Assembly: GCA_028279945.1 (NCBI GenBank)
Contig: JANQMT010000105.1
Coordinates: 48,257-112,256 of the forward strand
DNA from: JAKSCF01 sp028279945
GTDB lineage: Bacteria > Bacillota > Clostridia > Peptostreptococcales > JAAYPU01
Reading direction: 5' to 3'
DNA: 64,000 nt
Program-made: the position numbers and the translations under genes
Part shown: piece by piece, positions 17,824 to 26,663 of the stretch
Numbering within the stretch: position 1 is the stretch's first letter
How the letters are laid out: each line of letters opens with the position of its first letter
Notes under the pieces: model-generated
Database searches by the model: none
The model's input: only the letters and a program-made list of their open reading frames with translations
Told to the model about the DNA's origin: nothing

Positions 17824-18030
17824 GTCATTATATTTTTTCAAGCTATCGGCAAAGGGAGCAGCGCTCCCCTTTTGGTTACGGCAAGACAATTATTATTTTT
17901 TATTCCAATTATATTAATTTTACCAAGATTTATAGGAGAAACAGGAGCTTGGCTTGCAATGCCTCTAGGAGATTTGTTCACCATTCTGCTCAGTATCTTT
18001 CTTCTTATTAAAAGAATTCATAGTTTTTAA
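17824..18030 (+). pseudogene. Remnant of a MATE efflux transporter, C-terminal end only
   Basis: Translated in the frame of CAA at 17839-17841, this stretch reads FFQAIGKGSSAPLLVTARQ and later FIGETGAWLAMPLGDLFTI before the stop at 18028-18030. This is the last-two-helix region of MATE (NorM/DinF-type) sodium- or proton-driven exporters, which are normally about 450 residues. Only about 68 codons remain. There is an in-frame stop at 17821 and no start codon or ribosome binding site. It is therefore the tail left by a deletion. A longer frame on the same strand in another phase is only its shadow. Confidence 0.7.
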
Positions 18031-18107
18031 TAGCAGAAAAACTAAAGATTATAGCAATGATAAGCTAATAGAAGAAGAATTTTGATGGTGATTAATTTCA
18101 CAAATAG

Positions 18108-18159
18108 CATAATTGATTGATTGAATTATGTTGACAATGTAAATGGATTCTGATATAGT
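18108..18159 (+). promoter_or_regulatory. Promoter of the oligopeptide operon with upstream dyad
   Basis: TTGACA (18131-18136), a 17-bp spacer and TATAGT (18154-18159) form a near-consensus promoter. A perfect dyad CATAATT (18108-18114) / AATTATG (18124-18130) ends directly at the -35 box, a typical place for a regulator to bind. Confidence 0.7.
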
Positions 18160-18234
18160 TTTTTGTAAATTACATAAGCTTTTGGAATTTTTTATTAGTG
18201 TTAAACTGTTAGATTATTATTGAAAACGATAATG

Positions 18235-18263
18235 AAGTCATTTCTGTATAGCAGAAGTGACTT
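18235..18263 (+). terminator. Attenuator-like hairpin in the opp leader
   Basis: AAGTCATTTCTG (18235-18246) pairs with CAGAAGTGACTT (18252-18263) around TATAG, with one G-U, and three more T residues follow. It lies after the promoter and before the ribosome binding site of oppD, so it would act on the opp transcript itself. A cre-like TGAAAACGATAATG (18221-18234) touches its 5' side but misses the last consensus bases. Confidence 0.5.
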
Positions 18264-18282
18264 TTTCATTAAGGAGGATGAC

Positions 18283-19269
18283 ATGAGTTCACATGAGCCG
18301 CTATTGGATATACAAAAGTTAAGTGTAGAATTTAACACAAGTGAAGGGACCGTATATGCCGTCAATGAACTTAGTTATTCCTTGGAAGCAGGAGAGACAC
18401 TTGGTATTGTTGGTGAAAGTGGGAGTGGAAAAAGTGTATCTTCATTAGGAATAATGAAGCTGATTCCTAATCCGCCGGGAAAAATAGTTAAAGGAGAAAT
18501 TCTTTATGACGGCAAGGATTTGGTGCAGATTTCAGAGAAAGAAATGAAAAAAATACGCGGCAATGAAATATCCATGATTTTTCAAGAACCCATGACATCT
18601 TTAAATCCAATTATAACGTGTGGCAAACAAATTGCCGAATCCCTCATTCTTCATAGAGGTATGAAAAAGAAAGAAGCGATGCAGCATGCCATTGAGATGA
18701 TGGAAAAAGTCGGAATTGCTAATCCTGTGCAGCGTGCTCATGAATACCCACATCAAATGTCCGGCGGAATGAAGCAACGTGTGATGATTGCCATGGCCCT
18801 AGCTTGCAGCCCGAAAATACTAATCTGTGATGAGCCAACGACAGCATTAGACGTTACAATTCAAGCACAAATCCTTGATTTGATACGTCAGCTTAACAAA
18901 GAAACCGGAACATCTGTACTGATGATTACCCATGACCTTGGTGTTATAAGCGAATTGTGTCAACGCGTAATCGTTATGTATACCGGTAGAATTGTAGAGG
19001 AGGCATCATCAGAGGATATATTCAAAAAGCCATTACATCCATATACCATAGGGCTGATGGGTGCAATTCCCAAAATCACTAAAGACCGACGGCCGTTAAA
19101 AACCATTGAAGGTGTTGTGGCGAATCCAATGGAAAAATTCACCGGATGTACTTTTTATCCAAGATGCCCCTATGCAAAAGATATATGCCGGCAAAAAGAA
19201 CCTCCACTGATCAATGTTACAAAAAAACGCAAAGTGAAATGTTGGAATTATAGTGGAAATGAGGAATGA
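18283..19269 (+). CDS. oppD: Oligopeptide/dipeptide ABC transporter ATPase OppD
   Basis: This is one of the two ATPases of a peptide ABC importer, 328 residues, on the inner face of the membrane. Walker A GESGSGKS, signature MSGGMKQR, Walker B ILICDEPTTALD and the switch MITHDLG are visible. The C-terminal oligopeptide-transporter extension holds CTFYPRCPYAKDIC. An ATG at 18220 is in frame, but AAGGAGGATGAC lies just before 18283. It opens an operon with oppF, the binding protein, two permeases and a peptidase. DppD is a possible alternative name. Confidence 0.92.
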   Translation: MSSHEPLLDIQKLSVEFNTSEGTVYAVNELSYSLEAGETLGIVGESGSGKSVSSLGIMKLIPNPPGKIVKGEILYDGKDLVQISEKEMKKIRGNEISMIFQEPMTSLNPIITCGKQIAESLILHRGMKKKEAMQHAIEMMEKVGIANPVQRAHEYPHQMSGGMKQRVMIAMALACSPKILICDEPTTALDVTIQAQILDLIRQLNKETGTSVLMITHDLGVISELCQRVIVMYTGRIVEEASSEDIFKKPLHPYTIGLMGAIPKITKDRRPLKTIEGVVANPMEKFTGCTFYPRCPYAKDICRQKEPPLINVTKKRKVKCWNYSGNEE

Positions 19270-19270
19270 G

Positions 19271-20266
19271 ATGAAACACTCACAAGTAAATGAAAATTTG
19301 TTGTTAAAAGCAAATGACGTAAAAATACATTTTAATGATAAAAACAATGGTAAATACATAGTAAAAGCAGTTGACGGAGTTGATTTAAATATATATCGTA
19401 ACGAGATATTCGGGGTTGTAGGTGAGAGTGGCTGTGGTAAGAGTACGTTAGGAAGAGGCTTAATTCATCTTCTTCCTCTTACTTCCGGAAGTGTTGAGAT
19501 TAACGGAAAGGATTTAACCACCTTATCTAAAAATGAACTGAAAAAAATGCGAAATAAAGTTCAAATTATCTTTCAAGATCCTTCGGCCTGTCTAAACCCT
19601 CGAAGAAAAATTATCGACATTTTGAAAGAGCCTTTTAAGATTCATGGCATAAGGGATCAGCAAGTCGTTGAAAAACGGATTGTTGAACTTGTTCAATTGG
19701 TTGGGCTTGCCCAGTATCATTTGAACCGATATCCCCATGAACTTTCAGGAGGGCAAAAACAAAGAATTGGCATAGCCAGGGCATTGGCCCTTGAACCGGA
19801 GTTGATTATATGTGATGAAGCGGTATCGGCGCTGGATGTATCCGTACAAGCCCAGGTATTGAATCTTTTGACAGAGTTAAAAGAAAAATTAGGATTAACA
19901 TATTTTTTTATTTCCCATAATCTAAATGTGGTCTATCAGATAAGCGATCGTGTAGGTGTTATGTACTTAGGCCGGATGGTAGAAGTAGCAACCTATGAGA
20001 GTTTGTATGAACATCGCTATCATCCTTATACAGAAGCCTTATTATCAGCCATACCGCAAGTGGAGAAAGAAAAACAACAGGAACGCATTATTTTAAAAGG
20101 AGAAGTGCCAAGTCCCTCTGACCCGCCTTTAGGGTGTACTTTTCATACACGGTGCCCAAAAGCTTTTGAACGCTGCAGTTTGGAAAGCCCCAAGACCTAC
20201 GAGGTTGAGCCGGAACACTTTGTAACCTGTCATCTATATGAACAGATAATTCAATACAATATATAA
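19271..20266 (+). CDS. oppF: Oligopeptide/dipeptide ABC transporter ATPase OppF
   Basis: This is the second ATPase of the peptide importer, 331 residues. Walker A GESGCGKST, signature LSGGQKQR, Walker B LIICDEAVSALD, switch FISHNL and the C-terminal CTFHTRCPKAFERC extension are present. Earlier in-frame starts (GTG 19253, ATG 19259) overlap oppD; GAGGA at 19261-19265 fits ATG 19271, one base past the oppD stop. OppD and OppF normally form a heterodimer. Confidence 0.92.
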   Translation: MKHSQVNENLLLKANDVKIHFNDKNNGKYIVKAVDGVDLNIYRNEIFGVVGESGCGKSTLGRGLIHLLPLTSGSVEINGKDLTTLSKNELKKMRNKVQIIFQDPSACLNPRRKIIDILKEPFKIHGIRDQQVVEKRIVELVQLVGLAQYHLNRYPHELSGGQKQRIGIARALALEPELIICDEAVSALDVSVQAQVLNLLTELKEKLGLTYFFISHNLNVVYQISDRVGVMYLGRMVEVATYESLYEHRYHPYTEALLSAIPQVEKEKQQERIILKGEVPSPSDPPLGCTFHTRCPKAFERCSLESPKTYEVEPEHFVTCHLYEQIIQYNI

Positions 20267-20318
20267 TTAAAAAATTATATAAGTAATCATTAATTGTAAT
20301 AATGAGGAGGAGATAAGT

Positions 20319-21953
20319 ATGAGAAAGAAAAGTTTAGTTTTATTGTTAACAGTCCTTTTGGCTATGAGCTTAGTGGCTTGTGGTTCAAACCCTGCAGATG
20401 ATGCAGGAGCCAGCGGCGGCGGGCAGGAAAGTGGCTCAACGCCGGAAGAAAGTTCAAATACCGTGGTAATAGCTATGGGTTCGGGTTTTTCTACTCTTGA
20501 TCCTGCATATATGTATGAACAAAATCCTACATTAGTTGCAAATGCTTGCTATGAGACTCTTTTTAAATTTGTTGCAGGAAGTGATGAGCCTCAAGCCAGC
20601 TTGGCAGACACTTATGCCTTTTCAGAAGATGGATTAGCATTGACCATTACATTAAAAGAAGGTGCTGCTTTTGCCAGTGGTAATCCGGTGACCTCCGAAG
20701 ATGTTAAATTCTCTTTGAACCGCACCAAAAATCTCAAAGGGAATCCATCTTTTATAGTAGATACAATTGAAAGCATCGAAACACCGGATGCCTCTACGGT
20801 TGAACTGATATTGAATGGTCCTGACAGTGCCATTTTATCAAAGCTTTGCTATGCTGCATGCAGTATTGTAGACAGCAAAATTGTAAAAGAAAATGGCGGT
20901 ACAGATGCTGAAGATGCATCCACTGCGGATACAGCTCAAAGCTACCTGGATTCAACAAGTGCCGGTTCAGGGATGTTTGTATTAAAAAGCTATACGCCGG
21001 ATGAAGAAATTATCTTAGAAAAAAATAAAAACTATTGGGGCGATGCAACAAACGTAGATAAATACATCATCAAATTACAAGACAATTCAAATGCCCAAAT
21101 GATGGGACTGTCAAGCGGGGATATTGATATTGCTTTAAATCTTACAGACGATACCGTTAGTGAGTTGGAAGGTAAAGACAATATCAGTTTAATCAATACA
21201 CCCACAAAAACAGTCGGTTTTATTTTGATGAATATGGACGCGTCAATTGGCGGACCGGTTTCAAACACAAAAGTGCAGCAAGCCATAAAATATGCGGTGG
21301 ATTATGAAGGTATTCAATTAATCTGTGGTTCAGGTTCATTGACACCAAAATCCATTATCCAAGTAGGCTTTATGGGAAGCAAGGGTGCACTGGATGCTTC
21401 AACAGCAAGAGATTTAGATAAAGCAAAAGCATTATTAGCAGAAGCTGGGTATGAAAATGGATTTGATATTGATTTGACAATGAGTGAACTTGATTTTGAA
21501 GGGGTTCCTTTGTTAGACTTGGCTCAAAAAGTAAAGGATGACCTGGCTGCAGTCAATATTAATGTCAACATCGTTCAAAAAGATTGGGGTGCCGGTTACG
21601 GTGACGATTATCGTAATGGAGACTTGGCATGTACCATTATCTACTGGGGAATTGATTACAACGATCCAAATGTTCAGTTAGTATTTTTACCTGGCAAAAA
21701 AGTAGGTCTTCGTGCGAATTGGACAGCAGAAGGGCATGAAGATTTAACAGCGCTATATGACCGTATTCTATCAGAAACAGATAATGAAAAGCGTGGGTTG
21801 TTATTTGAAGAAGTTCAAGACAAATTAGAAGAGGAATCACCATTTGTTATGCTTGCTCAAGCAGCTTCTCACGTTGGATATAATAGTCAACTTAGCGGGG
21901 TAAGTTTTTCTGATACCTATCGCATTGATGTAACTGAAGTGAATGTAAAATAA
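20319..21953 (+). CDS. oppA: Peptide-binding lipoprotein of the Opp transporter
   Basis: This is a family 5 extracellular solute-binding protein, 544 residues, that delivers peptides to OppBC. The lipoprotein signal is MRKKSLVLLLTVLLAMSLVA followed by Cys21, then a Gly/Ser-rich linker to about residue 45. Family landmarks are FSTLDPAYMYEQ, LADTYAFSEDGLALTITLKE and SGNPVTSEDVKFSL. It lies 52 bases after oppF behind AGGAGGAG, between the ATPase and permease genes. Whether it binds dipeptides or longer peptides cannot be read from the sequence. Confidence 0.9.
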   Translation: MRKKSLVLLLTVLLAMSLVACGSNPADDAGASGGGQESGSTPEESSNTVVIAMGSGFSTLDPAYMYEQNPTLVANACYETLFKFVAGSDEPQASLADTYAFSEDGLALTITLKEGAAFASGNPVTSEDVKFSLNRTKNLKGNPSFIVDTIESIETPDASTVELILNGPDSAILSKLCYAACSIVDSKIVKENGGTDAEDASTADTAQSYLDSTSAGSGMFVLKSYTPDEEIILEKNKNYWGDATNVDKYIIKLQDNSNAQMMGLSSGDIDIALNLTDDTVSELEGKDNISLINTPTKTVGFILMNMDASIGGPVSNTKVQQAIKYAVDYEGIQLICGSGSLTPKSIIQVGFMGSKGALDASTARDLDKAKALLAEAGYENGFDIDLTMSELDFEGVPLLDLAQKVKDDLAAVNINVNIVQKDWGAGYGDDYRNGDLACTIIYWGIDYNDPNVQLVFLPGKKVGLRANWTAEGHEDLTALYDRILSETDNEKRGLLFEEVQDKLEEESPFVMLAQAASHVGYNSQLSGVSFSDTYRIDVTEVNVK

Positions 21954-21977
21954 GAAAGTTGTGTAAAGAGGTGGATC

Positions 21978-22997
21978 ATGGAACACCTAAGATTTATTGC
22001 AAAACGATTGTTTTTACTCATAGTGATGCTGTTTGGTGTAGCTACAATCGTATTTATTCTGATACAAATTGTACCTGGTGATCCCGCTGTAGCCAATTTA
22101 AGTCAACGAAGTCTAAGCGACCCTGAAATTGTTGCGGCTTATAAAGAAAAACATGGATTAGACCGGCCTATCGTCATGCAGTATTTTATTCACATAAAGA
22201 ATGTGGCTCAATTTGATTTAGGAACATCTACAAGAACCAATAATGCAGTAATGGATGAATTAAAGCGCTGTTTTCCTGCCACAATTGAATTAGCAGGATT
22301 TGCCATTATTCTTGCTGCATTATTTGGAGTCTTTTTTGGAATTATCTCTGCAATGAAGCGTAATAGTATTATCGATCAGCTGGTTCGAGCAATATCCGTT
22401 GTTGGCGTCAGCGTTCCCAGTTTCTGGTTCGCCTTGATTGCACTTTATATCTTTTATTTCAAATTACAAATTCTCCCTGGGCCGGGGAGATTAAGTTCAA
22501 GCCTTTCGGCACCGGTATTAATAACAGGATTATACACCATTGATGCCTTGCTGGAAGGCGATATACAGAAGTTTTTTGATGCATTAAAGCATTTGATTCT
22601 GCCGGGCAGTGTATTGGCTGCCTTTACAATGGGACTTATAACACGGACAACCAGATCCAATCTGTTAGATGTGATGACCATGGACTATATCCGAACAGCT
22701 AAGGCAAAAGGTCTTTCCGGGATGAAGATGATATTTGGACATGCCCTTGGAAATGCACTGATTCCTGTGCTTACCGTTATCGGTTTGGGATTTGGGAACC
22801 TGCTTGGAGGTATGGTTCTGGTAGAAACCATATTCAGTTGGCCGGGGCTTGGACAGTTTGCTTTTAACTCTGTAAAAGCTTTAGATTACCCGTCAATAAT
22901 AGGTGTCTCCATGTTAATTGCTTTAAACTATATCATTATCAATACCATAGTGGATATATTATATGGTGTTATTGATCCGAGAGTGAGGTGTAAATAG
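21978..22997 (+). CDS. oppB: Oligopeptide ABC transporter permease OppB
   Basis: This is one of the two membrane subunits of the peptide importer, 339 residues, with an N-terminal helix (about 10-30) and five more in the permease core. The conserved IQIVPGDPA motif is near residue 28, and the EAA loop reads YIRTAKAKGLSGMKMIFGHA near 240. The start follows AAGAGGTGG. Its TAG stop overlaps the next start by one base. Confidence 0.93.
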   Translation: MEHLRFIAKRLFLLIVMLFGVATIVFILIQIVPGDPAVANLSQRSLSDPEIVAAYKEKHGLDRPIVMQYFIHIKNVAQFDLGTSTRTNNAVMDELKRCFPATIELAGFAIILAALFGVFFGIISAMKRNSIIDQLVRAISVVGVSVPSFWFALIALYIFYFKLQILPGPGRLSSSLSAPVLITGLYTIDALLEGDIQKFFDALKHLILPGSVLAAFTMGLITRTTRSNLLDVMTMDYIRTAKAKGLSGMKMIFGHALGNALIPVLTVIGLGFGNLLGGMVLVETIFSWPGLGQFAFNSVKALDYPSIIGVSMLIALNYIIINTIVDILYGVIDPRVRCK

Positions 22998-23833
22998 TGA
23001 TAAAATCATTACTTAAATTAATGAAGTCGAATTATCTATTTACCCTAGGATGTATGATTTGTGTTTTTTGGATTTTAGCTGCCCTACTGGCACCTATCAT
23101 TTCATCTTACGATCCCATTGTACAAGATTTAACCGTTCGATTAAACGGACCAAGCATAGAACATTTGTTTGGAACAGATCATTTTGGACGAGATATTTTT
23201 AGTCGTGTCATCTATGGGGGACGGTATTCTTTACTGGCAGGATGCATTACGGTTATTCTTGCAGGAGCAATAGGTTCTATTTACGGATCGGTAGCGGGCT
23301 ATGCAGGTGGATATATAGATGATATTATGATGCGTATATCAGAAATGATTCTTTCATTTCCATCGTTAATCTTGGCAATGTGTATCAATGCAACGCTGGG
23401 TTCAAGCTTATTTAATACCATGTTTGCTCTGGTTATCGTAGCCTGGCCGTCTTATGCAAGACTGATGAGAAGTGTGGTATTATCCGTTAAAGAAAGAGAA
23501 TTTGTTGAAGCGGCAAAAGCGTTAGGTGCTTCAAAATGGAGAATACTATTAACAGAAATAATACCTAACAGTATTGGCTCTGTGCTGATAATGGCAACAA
23601 CCGATTTAGGTAATCAAATACTCATGTTTTCAACCTTGAGTTTCTTAGGACTTGGATCAGCACCGCCAACACCCGAATGGGGTATGATGGTATCGGATGG
23701 GGTCAATTATTTTAATAAATTCTGGATTGCCGGATTCCCAGGGCTGGCTATTTTGACTATGGCTGTGGGGGCAAATTTTATTGGTGATGGATTAAGAGAT
23801 CTTATGGATCCAAAGCTGAGAAAAAATTTTTAA
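22997..23833 (+). CDS. oppC: Oligopeptide ABC transporter permease OppC
   Basis: This is the second membrane subunit, 278 residues, with an N-terminal helix (about 14-36) and the HLFGTDHFGRDIFSRVIYGG motif near 60. The EAA loop is FVEAAKALGASKWRILLTEI near 175. Translation begins at GTG, sharing its G with the oppB stop, behind GAGTGAGGTG. Transport probably ends here; the peptidase gene follows after 89 bases that hold nothing clear. Confidence 0.93.
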   Translation: MIKSLLKLMKSNYLFTLGCMICVFWILAALLAPIISSYDPIVQDLTVRLNGPSIEHLFGTDHFGRDIFSRVIYGGRYSLLAGCITVILAGAIGSIYGSVAGYAGGYIDDIMMRISEMILSFPSLILAMCINATLGSSLFNTMFALVIVAWPSYARLMRSVVLSVKEREFVEAAKALGASKWRILLTEIIPNSIGSVLIMATTDLGNQILMFSTLSFLGLGSAPPTPEWGMMVSDGVNYFNKFWIAGFPGLAILTMAVGANFIGDGLRDLMDPKLRKNF

Positions 23834-23922
23834 AGCAGCATAGAATGAGATTTCCAGGCATTTAACGAAATTTTATTTTTTATATATGATGACAAAACAA
23901 AGCGGATAGGGGGGCGCCTCAG

Positions 23923-25002
23923 ATGGTGGAACATCGTGTCAAAAGAGTGGTTAATAAAATGAAAGATTTGGGATTAAGCCAATTGCTTATCAGCAATCCT
24001 TTATCCATTTATTATTTAACAGGCTATCTTGAACATCCGGGTGAACGATTTTTTGCCCTTTATCTCAATACCAAGGGTGAACATAAGATATATGCCAATC
24101 AGTTGTTTTCATTGGAAGACGATTTAGGCATAGATATAGAATGGTATAGTGATACAGATGATATCATGAAAAAAGTAGCCAAGAATATGATATCAGATGA
24201 TTTTCTGGGTGTTGATAACGAGTTGCCTGCGAAGTTTCTCATTCCTCTAATCAGATTATCGGCAGCTGTTGATTACAAGTTAGGCTCCTATTGTGTGGAC
24301 TATGTTAGAGGAATAAAAGATTTAGAAGAACAAGAAAAAATGAGAATAGTTTCTCATCTAAATGATTCAGCCATGGATAAGCTGAAAGACCTTGTCCAAG
24401 AAGGTGTTACCGAAAAAGAAATGGAAGCAAAGCTTCTTGATATTTATAAAAGCTTAGGTGCTGATGGATATTCATTTGAACCTATAATAGCTTTTGGAGG
24501 AAATGCGGCTGTGCCCCATCATTTTCCGGATGAAAGTGTTTTAAAAAAAGGACAATGCATATTATTGGATATAGGGTGTAAAAAAGATATGTATTGTGCA
24601 GATATGACCCGAACTTTTTTTTATAAAAGTGTGTCGGAGGAACATCGTAAAATATATACCTTGGTTCAAAAGGCTAATGAAAAAGCTATTGAAGCCATAA
24701 AACCTGGAATGAAATTAAAGGATATCGATAAAATAGCCAGAGATATTATTGATGAAGGTGGTTATGGAAAATATTTTACCCATCGCTTAGGTCATTTTAT
24801 TGGTATGGATGTCCATGAATACGGGGATGTATCTTGGAAGAATGAAAATCATGTAGAAGAAGGGATGATTTTTTCCATAGAACCGGGTATTTATCTGGAG
24901 GATAATCTTGGTGTTCGTATTGAAGATTTAGTTTTGGTAACATCTAACGGATGTGAACGATTGAATCAATATCAAAAAGATTTGCAGATTATCGGGGCAT
25001 AA
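23923..25002 (+). CDS. M24 family Xaa-Pro peptidase
   Basis: This is a cytoplasmic metallopeptidase of the aminopeptidase P / prolidase family, 359 residues, with a creatinase-like N-terminal domain (about 1-130) and the catalytic pita-bread domain (about 135-359). The metal ligands are visible: two Asp in LLDIGCKKDMYCADMTRTFF, His in HRLGHFIGMDVHE, and Glu in IEPGIYLEDN and VRIEDLVLV. It follows the Opp transporter genes, so it probably splits imported proline-containing peptides. Exo- versus dipeptidase specificity is not readable. Confidence 0.92.
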   Translation: MVEHRVKRVVNKMKDLGLSQLLISNPLSIYYLTGYLEHPGERFFALYLNTKGEHKIYANQLFSLEDDLGIDIEWYSDTDDIMKKVAKNMISDDFLGVDNELPAKFLIPLIRLSAAVDYKLGSYCVDYVRGIKDLEEQEKMRIVSHLNDSAMDKLKDLVQEGVTEKEMEAKLLDIYKSLGADGYSFEPIIAFGGNAAVPHHFPDESVLKKGQCILLDIGCKKDMYCADMTRTFFYKSVSEEHRKIYTLVQKANEKAIEAIKPGMKLKDIDKIARDIIDEGGYGKYFTHRLGHFIGMDVHEYGDVSWKNENHVEEGMIFSIEPGIYLEDNLGVRIEDLVLVTSNGCERLNQYQKDLQIIGA

Positions 25003-25008
25003 TATAAT

Positions 25009-25040
25009 ATCCCCAATGAAATATAGAAACGAAAGGGGAT
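25009..25040 (+). promoter_or_regulatory. Hairpin that could mask the cyclophilin-like gene's ribosome binding site
   Basis: ATCCCC (25009-25014) can pair with GGGGAT (25035-25040), which is the Shine-Dalgarno region of the gene starting at 25045. The loop is 20 bases and the stem only 6 bp, so the effect is uncertain. Confidence 0.3.
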
Positions 25041-25044
25041 CTCA

Positions 25045-25629
25045 ATGAATCCTTATGCAATCATTACGATGAAGAACGGTGCGAAAATAATTATAGAGTT
25101 ATTACCGGAAGCAGCCCAAAACACAGTCAATAGCTTTATAAATGCTGCTTCAGCAGGTGTTTATAATCAACATTCAATTGAACGTATAGTTCCCGGGTCA
25201 TGGATTGATGCAAGCTATACGGCTTTCGGAAAGGAAGCTGCGAAATACTTGATTCCTTACGAAAGTGAGCTGCATCCTGAAATAGAGCCACAACCGGCCC
25301 ACCTGGGTGTGATATGTATGGGTGGCTATGATGAATTAGGTTTATCCGGATGTGAATTCTTTTTTCCTTTAAGGGACTGTTCAGAACATAAAGGCATGTA
25401 TCCTGTATTTGGCAAAGTCATTCAAGGGTTAGAAGAAATTATTCGCATATCAAAAGAGCCGGTAGTGCCTGTTACGGATTTTCCTTATGGCGACATTGAA
25501 ATTAATCGACCCGTTAAGCCTCAAATTATAGAAAAAGTTGAATTGGAATTACATGGGTACATTTCGGACAAACCAATCTTAAAAACAGACCAAATATTAC
25601 CACCATGTTGGAAAGCTAACCAAATTTAA
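25045..25629 (+). CDS. Cyclophilin-like protein with altered active site
   Basis: This 194-residue protein has a cyclophilin (peptidyl-prolyl isomerase) fold pattern: TMKNGAKIIIELLPEAAQNT, NSFINAASAGVYN, GVICMGG, GCEFFFPL and PVFGKVIQGLEEI. The catalytic region differs from the usual F-H-R-V-I...Q-G-G-D: it reads HSIERIVPGSWIDASY, so the Arg is kept but the following QGGD is lost. There is no signal peptide. It lies in the peptide-uptake operon after the M24 peptidase, which suggests a role with proline peptides or a binding rather than catalytic function. Fold is fairly clear, activity is not. Confidence 0.75.
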   Translation: MNPYAIITMKNGAKIIIELLPEAAQNTVNSFINAASAGVYNQHSIERIVPGSWIDASYTAFGKEAAKYLIPYESELHPEIEPQPAHLGVICMGGYDELGLSGCEFFFPLRDCSEHKGMYPVFGKVIQGLEEIIRISKEPVVPVTDFPYGDIEINRPVKPQIIEKVELELHGYISDKPILKTDQILPPCWKANQI

Positions 25630-25714
25630 GCTTATAATTTGTAGACGTTGTGTAATAGATAAAATAGAATATGGATGTATTTGGAGTGATATGATTAGAA
25701 AGTGAGATGAAACA

Positions 25715-26263
25715 ATGGAAGAAGAAGTACATGTTAAAATTAAAAAAATTAGAAAACAAAAAAACATGACATTAAAAGATATGAGTGAAAAAACAGGTTT
25801 TTCCATTAGCTTTTTGTCTCAAATGGAAAGAGGTATTTCACCGATTACCATGGTGTCATTAAAAAAGATAGCATCTGCTTTGGATATACAGATGAAAAGT
25901 TTGTTTGAAGAAGAAGACTCATGTGAGGAATATTATCGAAGGGGTAATGATGCAGTTTTACTTGGATTGCAGCGAAATTATAAGTACTTTAAAATTTTGA
26001 GCGGACGCTTTGACAATCGTAAACTCGATAGTTTTTTTCTTGCAATGGATCCCAAGTCCACAGGATTTGAAGCCGGTAGTCATGAAGGAGAAGAGTTTTT
26101 TTATATTCTCAAAGGGTGCGCAACTTTTATTGTGGATGGTGAAAAACATGTCATCAAAGCAGGCGAATCTATCCATTATCCGTCCACAAAATCTCACACA
26201 GTGTACAACCATGAAGATGAAGAACTGGAGATGTTGTGTATACTAACACCACTATTGTTTTAA
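25715..26263 (+). CDS. XRE-family regulator with cupin domain, second copy
   Basis: This is an 182-residue HTH-XRE plus cupin regulator of the same build as the one ending at 4840. The HTH is at about 6-62 (KIKKIRKQKNMTLKDMSEKT, FSISFLSQMERG). The cupin follows at 105-180, with GSHEGEEFFYILKG and PSTKSHTVYN providing possible metal ligands (His, Glu, His). It lies downstream of the Opp-peptidase genes in the same direction with no promoter I can see, so it may be part of that operon and regulate it. The Shine-Dalgarno (AAAGTGAGATGA) is weak. Confidence 0.82.
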   Translation: MEEEVHVKIKKIRKQKNMTLKDMSEKTGFSISFLSQMERGISPITMVSLKKIASALDIQMKSLFEEEDSCEEYYRRGNDAVLLGLQRNYKYFKILSGRFDNRKLDSFFLAMDPKSTGFEAGSHEGEEFFYILKGCATFIVDGEKHVIKAGESIHYPSTKSHTVYNHEDEELEMLCILTPLLF

Positions 26264-26298
26264 TAGTTGGATCAATAAGTTGGAAGAAGAGCATGAGT

Positions 26299-26329
26299 AA
26301 TGAAATGCTATTTATGGGCTAATTTCATT
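26299..26329 (+). terminator. Weak hairpin after the second XRE-cupin gene
   Basis: AATGAAAT (26299-26306) pairs with ATTTCATT (26322-26329) around a 15-base loop, followed by TTGTATT. It may end the opp operon, but the stem is AT-only. Confidence 0.35.
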
Positions 26330-26384
26330 TTGTATTGAAGATTGATAGATATATGAGGTTATGTGCATATAATAATGATAGGAG

Positions 26385-26663
26385 ATGAGCGTGTTGTTAA
26401 TAAAATCCTCTACGTCACTTAAAAATGACTATAATGAAATTTCAAAATATTGTAAAGAGAAAAAAGAACCTGTTTATTTAACGAAAAATGGAGAAGGGGA
26501 TTTAGTTGTAATGAGTATAGATGCATTTGAAATGCGAGAAGAAATGCTGGATTTAAGACAGAAATTATTAGAAGGAGAGGCACAGAGATTATCAGGATGT
26601 AAGACTTTTACTATAGACGAAGTTAGAAATCGTTTAAAAGGATTAATGAATGAAGAACTATAA
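26385..26663 (+). CDS. Antitoxin of the Phd/YefM family
   Basis: This is a 92-residue antitoxin-like protein. The N-terminal part (LIKSSTSLKNDYNEISKYCK, then PVYLTKNGEGDLVVMS) is the Phd/YefM DNA-binding domain, and the charged C-terminal part would wrap the toxin. GGAG at 26381-26384 is too close to the ATG at 26385 but well spaced for the GTG at 26391, so the protein may be two residues shorter. It overlaps the toxin gene by 14 bases, the usual coupling of such pairs. The pair probably represses its own promoter. Confidence 0.85.
   Translation: MSVLLIKSSTSLKNDYNEISKYCKEKKEPVYLTKNGEGDLVVMSIDAFEMREEMLDLRQKLLEGEAQRLSGCKTFTIDEVRNRLKGLMNEEL

Noticed and set aside
17781..18011. 76-codon frame after the second ABC gene
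   Set aside because: The protein is low in hydrophobic pattern and has no family look; the MATE remnant lies in a different frame of the same bases.
18221..18234. cre-like (CcpA) or Fur-like box before oppD
   Set aside because: TGAAAACGATAATG matches most of the cre consensus but misses the last two bases, and the match to a Fur box is weaker; kept only as a remark.
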